This document shows, one piece after another, positions 45,653 through 54,447 of a stretch of DNA of 56,625 bases. A program made the position numbers and the translations under genes. Numbering within the stretch: position 1 is the stretch's first letter; the number at the start of each line of letters is the position of its first letter. This DNA comes from an uncultured Rickettsiales bacterium (GTDB lineage: Bacteria > Pseudomonadota > Alphaproteobacteria > Rickettsiales > Rickettsiaceae): contig CAIKLL010000171.1 in the NCBI GenBank assembly GCA_903828265.1, forward strand, positions 1 through 56,625. Reading direction: 5' to 3'. Below the pieces are notes generated by a model. The model was not told the origin of the DNA. It saw only the letters and a program-made list of their open reading frames with translations, and made no database searches.

Positions 45653-46837
45653 ATGAGTAAAAGTAATCCAACATATATTACATCGATACCGGATGCACAT
45701 ATGTCTGAGCAGATAAGGACCAAACAACTAGCTACTAAATCAACTCAAGAAAAACTGAACACAGCAATTATTAAGAAACTTCAAGAAATTCAAGATATCT
45801 CAGGCGAAGCATTAACAAAACAAATTGCAGAAAATTTATCAGGTTGGCTAGAATTAGTGAAAGGAGTTAATGGTTTATTTTCTCCAAAAGAAGAATTAGA
45901 AAATGTAGGGTATCCCATTAAGTTTAATAAAACGGCCTTACAATTGGAAATGGCTTTAAAGTGGGTAGCACAAAGAGATCTTGATATAATAAACTATTTA
46001 GAACATAGCGTTCTTTATAATAGCCTTTCTAATGTAAACGGTATTGATCAATTACCTGCATTGCAAGCTCCTAGCGACAGTGCTTTCTGGGGAAATGAAA
46101 ATCCCTCAGTAAGTAGCGTATTATTATATAGTATTGCTTCTACTCTTGAGATATCAATAAAACCCGATGGTTTAATGGGAGCAGCTACGTTTTATCCTTT
46201 TTTCAAACAAGGTTACACTATTAATGGGATAGAGAATAATCCCTTTGTTTTTGAAAATGGCGCGATTCTTTTTGGAGACTACCAGTTTGGAGGACATCGT
46301 TATTTTTCAAATGAGTATCCAAATTTAGGCCAGCGCCTTTTTTCTCCTGAAGATTGTTCTAGTGCAGTTGGTAAAGCTAACCATTTAACAGAAAGGCAAA
46401 TAGTAGGTATAAATACAGGGGCTTTAAGAGCTGCTTATACAGATCCTACAAATGAATAGGGTTATCGAGCAATCACCTCATCCTCTTCAGGAGAACAATT
46501 GAATTATGAATTAATTGAACCGGGTGATACTTATGTGCGCGGCGGTCATACAGCTATTGTTGCAGAAAAAGATAATTTAGGAAATATTCACAGTTTAGAA
46601 TTTAATAGAAATATTGATGTAGCCGTAAGTAAAAGATTAGGTGGTGGCACATACCTACACAGCTTACCCGATTTGCCTGTAGAACCTCCTGTATATATTT
46701 TAAGGAGCGGGATTCCTCTTTTAAAGGAAACATGTCTTTTAACTGATTTATTGGGAAGAATTGACGAGGCATATAATAAATTTTATCAGGATAATCCCGT
46801 AGATATAGCTGGTGATTGTGATATATTTTTAGGATAA
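45653..46837 (+). pseudogene. NlpC/P60-like hydrolase gene interrupted by a TAG
   Basis: One continuous frame of 394 codons (45653-46837) is cut by a TAG at 46457-46459 (codon 269). The first part has a helical N-terminal region of about 130 residues and PEDCSSAVGKANHL with Cys235, resembling the catalytic Cys of an NlpC/P60 or CHAP fold. After the stop, the frame continues GYRAITSSSSGEQ, then YVRGGHTAIVAEKDNLGNIH with His299 as the matching catalytic His. So the stop falls between the two catalytic residues. No signal peptide. The protein as translated would be inactive unless the TAG is read through. A TATAAT lies at 45617-45622. The family call rests on the Cys and His motifs and their spacing, not a full match. 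Confidence 0.6.
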
Positions 46838-46849
46838 AAAAGCCGAAAA

Positions 46850-46894
46850 TAGGATTAAGCTAATAAAAGTAAATTTACTATTAACTTAATCCTA
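46850..46894. repeat. Long interrupted palindrome after the NlpC/P60-like gene
   Basis: TAGGATTAAG (46850-46859) pairs with CTTAATCCTA (46885-46894), and the loop itself contains the palindrome AGTAAATTTACT. It lies 12 bases after the stop codon and may act as a terminator or transcript-end structure, although no T-run follows. Confidence 0.45.
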
Positions 46895-46963
46895 AAGTTT
46901 AAAGCAGCTATTTAGAGTAGATAGCTATAATAAATAGAAGCGCAATAGAGCACCACTCATCAA

Positions 46964-46988
46964 AAAGTGTAAAGTAAACTTACACTTT
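46964..46988. repeat. Perfect 9-bp inverted repeat
   Basis: AAAGTGTAA (46964-46972) and TTACACTTT (46980-46988) flank a 7-base loop. No gene edge is near. It could be a binding site or part of a lost element. Confidence 0.4.
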
Positions 46989-47474
46989 CTAATATCAAAC
47001 ACTAAAAAGGCAAAAAAAAAACTATTACTGATACTAGTTAACCAGTGAATAAGGCATAAATAGTATTTGGATATCCCATATAAAATGCTGCCCCTTTTAA
47101 GAAATATTAACGTATTCTCGTCATCAAATTTCTAAAAAAATAGATATCATAAAAAAGAAACTCTCAGTAGAATAGGAGGAATAGTATATCTGTTTTTGCT
47201 AAATAAAATGAAGAACTTCATAAAATCAACATTTATAGAAACAAATATGTTGATAAAGTGACTATGAACTTATGGAAACTAAGCGAGCTGATTTTGTAAG
47301 CGTTCACCTTCTTAGAAATAAAATTCTTATTACTTGAAATACTTGAATAATTTAAAAAGTACCAAATTTTTGACCTAATATTAATCTTTCTAATATTAAA
47401 AACATCACAAGCGAACGCCTGCAGAATGAAATTGAAAATCTTATTTGTGAACTGCTGTTAACTTATAAATAAAG

Positions 47475-47550
<76 letters not shown>

Positions 47551-47683
47551 TAATTTCGGAATTTATTATTGCAACTTTTGAAGCCAGCTAACTTATATAC
47601 TGTCCTTTTCTTAGAGTCAATAAATTTTTATAAAAGCTAACTTTTTACTTTAATATCATATAGTATTAATTGGAATTTAGCCC

Positions 47684-49240
47684 CTATTTTTCTTTAAACC
47701 CTTTAAACATTGCATCAATAACGGGGTCAAGTAAATATTTTAATAAAGTTCTAGTACCGGTTACAATTTGTGCTTCAGCTTGCATACCGGGATGTAATTC
47801 TATCTTTCTAGTACGGGCTATTTCATTAAATTCATCCATGTTTAGCTCTATACGCGCCAAATAATAACCACCTGCATAACGATTATCCATCTGATGCCTC
47901 TGATCAATAACTATATCAGGAGAAAGAGATACAACCGTACCGGTAAATAAAGGGGTAGTTCTGGACTTAAAAGCACTAAAACGTATTTTAGACTTAAGCC
48001 CTACCTTAATTGAATCAATATTTTTAGGTTCTATTTTTGCTTCAATAATTAAATGATCACCACTGGGAGAAATGTCCATAATAGGTTGCCCCGGCGGAAT
48101 CACACTACCGACAGTATGATAATTGATATTATTGACCACACCATCTACCGGTGATTTTAGCACGGCTCGTTCTAGCATATCGCTAAGAGCATAAAGCCTT
48201 TCTTTTTTATCGGAGACATTAATTTGTACATCTTTTAATTCTCCCAAAGCGTGCGCTATAAATTTACTATCTAAATTAAGGAATTCAATTTCAGTTCTAG
48301 TAATTTCTTGTTCTGATCTGGCAATTTCACTGTCAGCCATAGCAATTTCACTAAGCGCAGAAGCTTCTTTTGCTTCTAATTCAAGTAAAGCTGCTCTTTG
48401 GGCAAAACCTTTATCACTCAATTTTTTAGTTGCTTCTACCCGGTCCTTCATAAACTCGAGTGTTTTTATCAAAGAAACTTTTTTTGCTTCTAATCCTTCA
48501 ATCTGTTTTTGGGACTGTTTAATTTTTTGTTTTAAAGAATCTTGTTCTGCCCTTTTAAGATCTTTTTGAGAGTTGAATAAATTATTTTGCGTTTCAATAA
48601 TTTTTGCTACTTCTGGAATTGCCTTATCTTTGGTCAAAAATTCAGGATACTCTATGGTTTCTTGGTCGTTAATCTCTGCAAGAAGTCTGGTCTCAAACCC
48701 TAACAAGCTGCGGTATTGGTGTAGTACAATCTCATATTCAGATTTAATTTTCGTTGAATCAAATTCGAGCAACGGATCGCCCTCTTTCACATGATCCCCT
48801 ACCTTTACATGAATAGCTTTTATTATTCCGCCTTCTTGGTGATTTAAACTTTTACGTTGGGTATTGCTAATAACTGTCCCAGAAGCGACAGCAGCACTAT
48901 CAAGAGGAGCAGTGGCAGACCATATTAAGCCAAAAACCACAAAAATAATTGTTACATAAGTCCCAAACATAATAGGCGACCTAGCATTCTCAATTACGTC
49001 ATTTGAATTAGTAGTCTGGCGATTAATAATAAAATTGGTAAAGTTATCAATAAACCTTACACCCGATTGCATGGATTGAATAACCCCTACAAAAATATTT
49101 TTTATAGATAATTTACTTTTCTTTCCGGATTGTGCTAATGCACTTTTCCCCATTTCACCGGGAGGTAACATACCGCTATTGGCCATTAACTGTTGAAGCT
49201 GTTTAAGCTTTTCCGGATCTAATTTTTTATTATCTGACAT
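47684..49240 (-). CDS. aprE: Type I secretion periplasmic adaptor, HlyD/AprE family
   Basis: A 518-residue membrane fusion protein. A long cytosolic N-terminus (about 95 residues) precedes one transmembrane helix (YVTIIFVVFGLIWSATAPLD). The periplasmic part has the lipoyl motif HQEGGIIKAIHVKVGDHVKE, a long coiled-coil hairpin (residues about 200-345), the returning half-lipoyl motif LKSPVDGVVNNINYHTVGSV, and the final beta-barrel with VTGTRTLLKYLLDP. It would span the periplasm between the ABC transporter and TolC. The N-terminal extension exceeds the usual length; its Gln- and Met-rich start has no obvious function. It follows its ABC partner by 17 bases. Confidence 0.93.
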   Translation of the reverse strand: MSDNKKLDPEKLKQLQQLMANSGMLPPGEMGKSALAQSGKKSKLSIKNIFVGVIQSMQSGVRFIDNFTNFIINRQTTNSNDVIENARSPIMFGTYVTIIFVVFGLIWSATAPLDSAAVASGTVISNTQRKSLNHQEGGIIKAIHVKVGDHVKEGDPLLEFDSTKIKSEYEIVLHQYRSLLGFETRLLAEINDQETIEYPEFLTKDKAIPEVAKIIETQNNLFNSQKDLKRAEQDSLKQKIKQSQKQIEGLEAKKVSLIKTLEFMKDRVEATKKLSDKGFAQRAALLELEAKEASALSEIAMADSEIARSEQEITRTEIEFLNLDSKFIAHALGELKDVQINVSDKKERLYALSDMLERAVLKSPVDGVVNNINYHTVGSVIPPGQPIMDISPSGDHLIIEAKIEPKNIDSIKVGLKSKIRFSAFKSRTTPLFTGTVVSLSPDIVIDQRHQMDNRYAGGYYLARIELNMDEFNEIARTRKIELHPGMQAEAQIVTGTRTLLKYLLDPVIDAMFKGFKEK

Positions 49241-49257
49241 AACTAGAAATATATTTA

Positions 49258-51012
49258 TTACTGTTCATTTATATGAATCATACCGTTTTGGAGCATTTTT
49301 ATCCGCCCTTGAACTTCTTCTTTTGAGCCAAAACTTGCTACCGCCCCATCTTGTAAAACCATTATTTTATCTAGTTCCGACAATACAGAAGGACGATGCG
49401 AAATAACAATTACTCCTATTCCCTTCTTTTTTGCTTCTCTAAGTGCTGTAGAAAGAGCGAGTTCTCCAGCTTCATCCAAATTAGCATTAGGCTCATCTAG
49501 GACTACAAGCTTTGGGTTGCCATAAAAGGCCCTAGCTAAACCTACCCTTTGCCGCTGCCCGCCAGATAGATTGGAACCGGCATTGCCTATATCCGTATCG
49601 TACCCGTCCGGAAAGCGTAATATCATTTCATGAGCTCCACACATTTTCGCCGTCTCAATTACTTTCTCCGGTGATATCTCTTCAGCCATCCGGGCTATAT
49701 TTTCTTTAATTGTACCACTAAAGAGTTCAATTCCTTGAGGTAAATAACCGACATGCTGGCCAAAATTTTGCCTATTCCACGTATATACATCACCCCCGTC
49801 AAGCCTTACAGAACCAGTAGACGCATTCCAAACACCTACAATTATTTTTGCAAGAGTAGACTTGCCCGCAGCACTAGCACCGATAATAGCGAGTACCTCC
49901 CCGGGTTGCAGAGAAAAAGAGACACCTTTTAAAATATACCTTGGCACTAAAGACTGAGAAGTTCCCGGTTTAGCCGGTATAGCATAAAAAATATTCTCTA
50001 CTGTCAAATGACCATCAACCTGAGGTATTGGCATGGCCTGGTCTCTTTCCTGATAATTATTAAAAGATTCATTAATCGTTTTATAAGACTTAATAGCACT
50101 GCTAATCGTCTTCCACATAACAATAGAGTTATCAAAAGGCGCTAAGGCTTTACCTACTATGATAGAACTGGCAATCATTCCTCCGGTAGTCATATCTTGT
50201 CCACCTGTTTTCACTACAACATAAGCACCGGTACCGGTAACAGCCATGGTCATAATATTTCGAATAAACCTTGAAAAATTAGAGATTATACCATTTCTAT
50301 AACTCGCTACAGATTGCTTAGCTAGAGAAGCTTCATTAAATTTTGCCCAATTCTTGGTAACATTTTTAATCATACCCATCGCCTCTACCGCTTCAGCGTT
50401 TCTGTTTGCAACATCAGCTTGCGTCATACCTTTAATGGAAAATTCAGTAGCTTCGCCAAGGGTTTTATTGGTAGCTACTGCATTAAAAAATGCAAAACCT
50501 ACAATAATTACTGCTCCGGCAATTGTAATCCACCCAATATATGGATGAATCAAGAAAATTATTACAATATATACTATACTCCAAGGCGCATCAAAAACAG
50601 TATTAATCCCGGTGCTGGTTAGAAAAGTCTTTAAAGTCTGAAAATCCCGTAATAACTGGCTCGAAGCCGGATTAACCTTAGTAGCCGACGCAGAAATCGA
50701 GTGGCTAAAAATAATGGGGGATAAAGTATTATCCAACCATTCCCCCACTTTTATTAAAGTAAAAGACCTAGCTACTTGCAAGAGACCATGAACAAAATAT
50801 ATTGATCCAATAATTAATGATAATAATAATAACGTATCTAAATTACCGCTTCCTATAACTCTGTCTAATACTTGTAAAGAATATAAAGGAGTAACTAACA
50901 TTAATAAGTTAATTATAAAAGCAAAAACAAATGTAATTTTAAAAGCTGCCTCACATTTATCCAAGGCAATTTTTAAAGGATTATTTTTTTTCTTAGCCTC
51001 TGTCTGATTCAT
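49258..51012 (-). CDS. aprD: Type I secretion ABC transporter, AprD/PrtD family
   Basis: A 584-residue half-transporter that powers export of proteins through TolC. The N-terminal membrane domain has about six helices. The nucleotide-binding domain has Walker A GASAAGKSTLAKI, the signature LSGGQRQRVGLARAF, Walker B PKLVVLDEPNANLD and the switch His in VIVISHRPSVLS. The Q-loop is VGYLPQGIELFSGTI. There is no N-terminal peptidase (C39) domain, so substrates would carry C-terminal signals. No candidate RTX substrate is next to it. In Rickettsia the homologous AprD/AprE/TolC route is reported to export ankyrin-repeat proteins. Confidence 0.95.
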   Translation of the reverse strand: MNQTEAKKKNNPLKIALDKCEAAFKITFVFAFIINLLMLVTPLYSLQVLDRVIGSGNLDTLLLLSLIIGSIYFVHGLLQVARSFTLIKVGEWLDNTLSPIIFSHSISASATKVNPASSQLLRDFQTLKTFLTSTGINTVFDAPWSIVYIVIIFLIHPYIGWITIAGAVIIVGFAFFNAVATNKTLGEATEFSIKGMTQADVANRNAEAVEAMGMIKNVTKNWAKFNEASLAKQSVASYRNGIISNFSRFIRNIMTMAVTGTGAYVVVKTGGQDMTTGGMIASSIIVGKALAPFDNSIVMWKTISSAIKSYKTINESFNNYQERDQAMPIPQVDGHLTVENIFYAIPAKPGTSQSLVPRYILKGVSFSLQPGEVLAIIGASAAGKSTLAKIIVGVWNASTGSVRLDGGDVYTWNRQNFGQHVGYLPQGIELFSGTIKENIARMAEEISPEKVIETAKMCGAHEMILRFPDGYDTDIGNAGSNLSGGQRQRVGLARAFYGNPKLVVLDEPNANLDEAGELALSTALREAKKKGIGVIVISHRPSVLSELDKIMVLQDGAVASFGSKEEVQGRIKMLQNGMIHINEQ

Positions 51013-51066
51013 AATATTAATTACTATTATTTTGTAAGATAAGGATTATACATAATTTATTAAATA

Positions 51067-52014
51067 CTAGGTAGTTTTTATTAATAATTTTCTCTTATAA
51101 TTCTTAATAAATTTCATAACTTCTTTCTGTCCTAATCTGGTCAGAATTTCTTTATTTTCTGAAAGACAAAGGACAATAAAAGCAAAATTCATATAGGGAA
51201 TAAAATTGTCGCCAGTAGTTAACTTTATTTGTAATTTACAATCTTCATTAAAAAGTACTCTTTTTGACAAAGATTTAGAGTTTAAATCACCCATTTGCAG
51301 TAGATGGTTATACTCACATATTAAAGAACTATTAGCAATAAAATTATCCAGAAACATTTTTCCGTCATTATTGTTACATACCAAAATTAATTCAAGATTT
51401 GGTTCTTTATCTTGGTTAAAGATCACCCTGTAACCGTAATCTGCTGCTATATTGTTTATAACAAATCTTGCAAGAATAAAATTATCAGCCAAATCTATAA
51501 TATTCTTCCCCTTAAACCCTATTATACATTCACCCTTTCTATTTCCAGATAGATGGATAGTGGTTTTAATTTCAATTTTTTCTAATGTTTCAAGAATGTC
51601 ACTCCGGAAGTTGCTATAGCAATCAAAGGGATCTACCTTACACGAATAGCTTTCTTCTAAGGAAGGTTCTATCCAGAATTTTAATTCGGCTTCAAACGTT
51701 GCTACCATATTAGGAAGAAAATCATAAACAAGCTTACTAGCATATTTTCTAGTATTTAAATCATCTGCTAGATTAACACACAAAAAACTTGTTGTAGGTA
51801 AAACTCGAAAAGGATCAGAAAAACCCTTGGTATCAATAGGTAATAAACATATATTTTTACTTACTTCAAACCCGTGATTATGAGGGTCGGTTAAGATATT
51901 TTTAGTTGCACTATCAATTTGATTTAAATTACCTTTGGAATCTAGATACTTGAGCGAAACAAATAAAGATTCATTTTTTTTGACTAAAGTTAAATTTTCG
52001 TTTGTTAAATACAT
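51067..52014 (-). CDS. Glutamine-synthetase-like protein lacking most catalytic motifs (pseudoenzyme)
   Basis: A 315-residue protein without an obvious signal peptide or membrane helix. Its features line up in order with a glutamine synthetase. DPFRVLPTTSFLCVNL matches D-P-F-x-x-x-P-T and the following strand, and FEAELKFWIE matches the G-P-E-x-E-F-F strand with one Glu kept. HLSGNRKGECIIGF matches H-H-E-x-x-x-G-Q-x-E; IIDLADNFILARFVINNIAA matches the A-D-x-x-x-x-x-K-Y-x-x-x-x-I-A helix; and KLQIKLTTGDNFIPYMNFAF matches R-I-E-x-R-x-x-D-x-x-A-N-P-Y-L-A-x-A. But the H-x-H strand and the NRSA/R loops are lost, and the length is ~130 residues below the usual 450. So it likely descends from glutamine synthetase and is no longer catalytic. 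This is by-eye alignment. Confidence 0.62.
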   Translation of the reverse strand: MYLTNENLTLVKKNESLFVSLKYLDSKGNLNQIDSATKNILTDPHNHGFEVSKNICLLPIDTKGFSDPFRVLPTTSFLCVNLADDLNTRKYASKLVYDFLPNMVATFEAELKFWIEPSLEESYSCKVDPFDCYSNFRSDILETLEKIEIKTTIHLSGNRKGECIIGFKGKNIIDLADNFILARFVINNIAADYGYRVIFNQDKEPNLELILVCNNNDGKMFLDNFIANSSLICEYNHLLQMGDLNSKSLSKRVLFNEDCKLQIKLTTGDNFIPYMNFAFIVLCLSENKEILTRLGQKEVMKFIKNYKRKLLIKTT

Positions 52015-52055
52015 TTAAAATCTCTTATATTTCAAAAGATTGCTATTATACAACT

Positions 52056-53057
52056 TTAAATTAATTCTTCAGCTATTTGGACTGCATTTAACGCAGCGCC
52101 CTTACGTAAATTATCCGCAGTTATCCACATATTAATAGCATTCTCGCAAGAATTATCATTTCTTATTCTGGAGATATATACTCCATCTTCTTCTACAACG
52201 TCAACAGGCGTTGCATATTTTATTTCATTGTTACAACTATAAGTGACAATTCCATCCAATTCTGAAAGAATTTCCTCTGCTTCGAGGGCATTTATTTTAT
52301 TTTCGAATTCTACATTAATAGACATGGAATGTGAAACAAAAACAGGAACTCGTACACATGTTACACTGACTTTAATATCTCTGCCGATAATTTTTTTTAG
52401 TTCGTGCTCTATTTTATATTCTTCGTCAGTAATTCCATTTTCTTGAAACTCACCGATATGAGGAATCAAGTTAAATGCGATCTGCATTGGAAAAACTTTT
52501 GGTGGAATATTCTCAAAAATAAATTTAGCTTTAGTTTGTAGATATAACTCATCCATAGCTTCTTTCCCGGCTCCGGACACGGATTGATAAGTGGAAACTA
52601 CTACTCGTTTTATTTTAGCTGCATTATCTAGAGGTTTTAAAGCTACGGCAAGAGGTATGGCGCAACAATTAGGGCTAGCTATAATGCCCCCGGGTTTAAA
52701 ATTTTTTAATGCAGAAATATTTGCTTCAGGTACGATGAGCGGCACATCGTCCTCTAGCCTAAAGAAAGAGGATTTGTCAATTACCGTACATCCTTTACTT
52801 GCTGCTATTTTTACATATTGCTTTGACACTTTTGAGCCCGCACAAAAAAAAGCAAAATCTATATCAGAAAAATTAAGATCCGTAATTGAACTCACCTTAA
52901 TAGTGCTCTCACCGAAACTTACCGATTTTCCGACCGAGTCCAGAGAAGCTACTGCAAAAATTTGGTTTACGGGAAATCTTCTTTGATTAAGCGAATTAAG
53001 TAATTCTCGTCCAACACTACCTGTTGCACCTATTACAGCTACATTATATTTTCTCAT
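52056..53057 (-). CDS. asd: Aspartate-semialdehyde dehydrogenase
   Basis: Reduces aspartyl phosphate to the semialdehyde, feeding diaminopimelate for peptidoglycan and lysine. The 333-residue protein opens with [20 protein letters not shown], the NADP Rossmann motif. The catalytic Cys is in [19 protein letters not shown] (bacterial and fungal types have N-C-S/T), and [20 protein letters not shown] is the family signature. The substrate-binding Arg/His side is [16 protein letters not shown]. Length is standard. It is followed by the GS-like gene on the same strand. Confidence 0.95.
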   Translation of the reverse strand: MRKYNVAVIGATGSVGRELLNSLNQRRFPVNQIFAVASLDSVGKSVSFGESTIKVSSITDLNFSDIDFAFFCAGSKVSKQYVKIAASKGCTVIDKSSFFRLEDDVPLIVPEANISALKNFKPGGIIASPNCCAIPLAVALKPLDNAAKIKRVVVSTYQSVSGAGKEAMDELYLQTKAKFIFENIPPKVFPMQIAFNLIPHIGEFQENGITDEEYKIEHELKKIIGRDIKVSVTCVRVPVFVSHSMSINVEFENKINALEAEEILSELDGIVTYSCNNEIKYATPVDVVEEDGVYISRIRNDNSCENAINMWITADNLRKGAALNAVQIAEELI

Positions 53058-53069
53058 TTTTATATTATT

Positions 53070-53414
53070 TTAAATTAATTTACTAAAGGTTGCTCCGGCG
53101 ATAATATGAGTATGGAAATGAAAAATAGCCTGACCTGAGGATGAGCCGTTATTGCTAACAACACGATATTCTTTTGCCCCTTGAGACTCGGCTATATCTG
53201 CTATCTTTCTAAAATAATGAACTAATTCTTCTGGACGCGCTTTTTGACTAAATTCATTAAAATTTCTATATTCACCTTTTGGAATAACTAGGATGTGTAT
53301 AGGAGCAACAGGATTTATATCATTTATGGCAATAATATATTCATCTTCATATACCTTAGAAGACGGTATTTCACCTTTGATTATTTTAGCAAAAATATTA
53401 TTCGTATCGTACAT
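53070..53414 (-). CDS. HIT family nucleotide-binding protein (HinT-like)
   Basis: A 114-residue purine-nucleoside phosphoramidase-type protein. The catalytic triad HFHTH is in AIFHFHTHIIAG; the N-terminus NIFAKIIKGEIPSSKVYEDE and the INPVAPIHILVIPK strand are typical of HinT. It ends 12 bases before the asd start, so the two genes probably form a short operon. Confidence 0.92.
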   Translation of the reverse strand: MYDTNNIFAKIIKGEIPSSKVYEDEYIIAINDINPVAPIHILVIPKGEYRNFNEFSQKARPEELVHYFRKIADIAESQGAKEYRVVSNNGSSSGQAIFHFHTHIIAGATFSKLI

Positions 53415-53444
53415 AGTGATGTTTATTATATTTTTAATTAGAAA

Positions 53445-53807
53445 TTAGATACTAGTTCTGGTCATATATTTTAGCTCGGCTTCTTCTTCAGAAGTAGCAA
53501 GGATTATGTCATCTAGCTTCATGCCTCGTAGTCTAGCATAGTATTCTCTAATTTCTGTAGCAAAAAACCCAAAGCTAAAAAACTGCAGGGCATATTTTAA
53601 ATTTCCTATTAAGGAAATTACTTCGGACTCTCTAAAAGAGATTATAATAAAATTAGCTATCATAACTAAAATGACAACTAACCACATTCTATGATAAACT
53701 GCCCAAAACAGGTTAAAAACGCCAGCAATGGGGGAGAATCCTTGCTTAATTATTACCGGGTCTGAATTTTTATCGCCGCAGCTTGCATATATAGAATATA
53801 AATTCAT
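53445..53807 (-). CDS. DUF2628 membrane protein
   Basis: A 120-residue protein. SPIAGVFNLFWAVYHRMWLV is the DUF2628 pattern (F-x-W-x-x-x-P/A-x-x-W-x-L), which forms a hydrophobic, re-entrant-like segment, followed by two further helices (VVILVMIANFIIISF; FFSFGFFATEI). Function unknown. It lies between the HIT gene and the divergent hslV, and probably starts the series that continues through asd. Confidence 0.78.
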   Translation of the reverse strand: MNLYSIYASCGDKNSDPVIIKQGFSPIAGVFNLFWAVYHRMWLVVILVMIANFIIISFRESEVISLIGNLKYALQFFSFGFFATEIREYYARLRGMKLDDIILATSEEEAELKYMTRTSI

Positions 53808-53886
53808 TAGTTACACTTGTAAAATTCATCCTTGATAATTATCTACTAAATTGATAGTTTGTACAAGATTTATAAAGAAAAATTTT

Positions 53887-54447
53887 ATGTCAGATAATTT
53901 AAATAACAATATGGGACTAAGAGGAACTACTATACTTTGCCTAAAAAAAGGTAACGAGGTCGTAATCGCTGCAGACGGCCAGGTCTCTCTTGGTAATATG
54001 GTTATGAAATCCACAGCCTGAAAACTTCGTACTTTGTGTAATAATAAAATAGTAGCAGGATTTGCCGGCTCTACCGCCGATGCTTTTACGCTTTTCGAAC
54101 GTCTAGAAGCAAAACTGGAAAAACACTCCAACCAGCTTGTTAGAAGCGCAGTGGAACTTTCTAAAGATTGGCGAACGGATAAATATCTCCGTCGTCTTGA
54201 ATCGATGTTAATAGTTGCAGATAAAAATAATATTCTTATAGTTTCAGGTAATGGAGATGTAATAGAGCCAGAGAATAATATGGCAGCTATCGGCTCTGGA
54301 GGTTTTTTTGCTCTATCGGCAGCTAGAGCCTTAATGTCTGTAGATACTAACTTATCTGCCGAAGAAATAGCCTTAAAATCAATGCACATAGCAGCAGATA
54401 TATGTGTAATGTCTAATCATAACATAATTATTGAGAAAGTAATATGA
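53887..54447 (+). pseudogene. hslV: ATP-dependent protease peptidase subunit HslV with an in-frame TGA
   Basis: The frame runs 53887-54447, 186 codons plus stop, but codon 45 is TGA (54019-54021) where other HslV proteins have an Arg (STARKLRTL pattern). The upstream part holds [20 protein letters not shown] with the nucleophilic Thr, and [10 protein letters not shown]. The downstream part is intact, through [34 protein letters not shown] and [13 protein letters not shown] to TGA transition explains it. No internal start can rescue it, as the Thr lies upstream. HslU begins at the stop with a four-base overlap, so coupling is preserved. Either the gene is newly broken or the base is an error. 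Confidence 0.88.

Larger units (their letters stand above)
46838..47474. other. Gene-free spacer with decayed sequence
   Basis: About 640 bases with no convincing gene. It holds the two palindromes listed next and two coding-like scraps. The first has a good ribosome binding site (AGGAGG, 47174-47179) ahead of an ATA and an interrupted frame reading NEELHKINIYRNKYVDKVTM (from 47205). The second ends near 47473 with ERLQNEIENLICELLLTYK. They look like remnants of genes too decayed to name. Confidence 0.4.

Noticed and set aside
46499-46837. Separate gene for the second part of the NlpC/P60-like frame
   Set aside because: It is in the same frame as the upstream part and carries the matching His; it has no ribosome binding site of its own.
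52591-52986. 131-residue open frame antisense to asd
   Set aside because: It is the reverse strand of a clearly conserved enzyme; no supporting context.
54019-54021. UGA as a recoded codon (Trp or selenocysteine)
   Set aside because: Other genes use TGA as their normal stop, the expected residue is Arg, and no selenocysteine-type element is visible.
53826-54389. 187-residue antisense open frame across hslV
   Set aside because: It is long only because hslV is conserved on the other strand; low-complexity composition and no start context.
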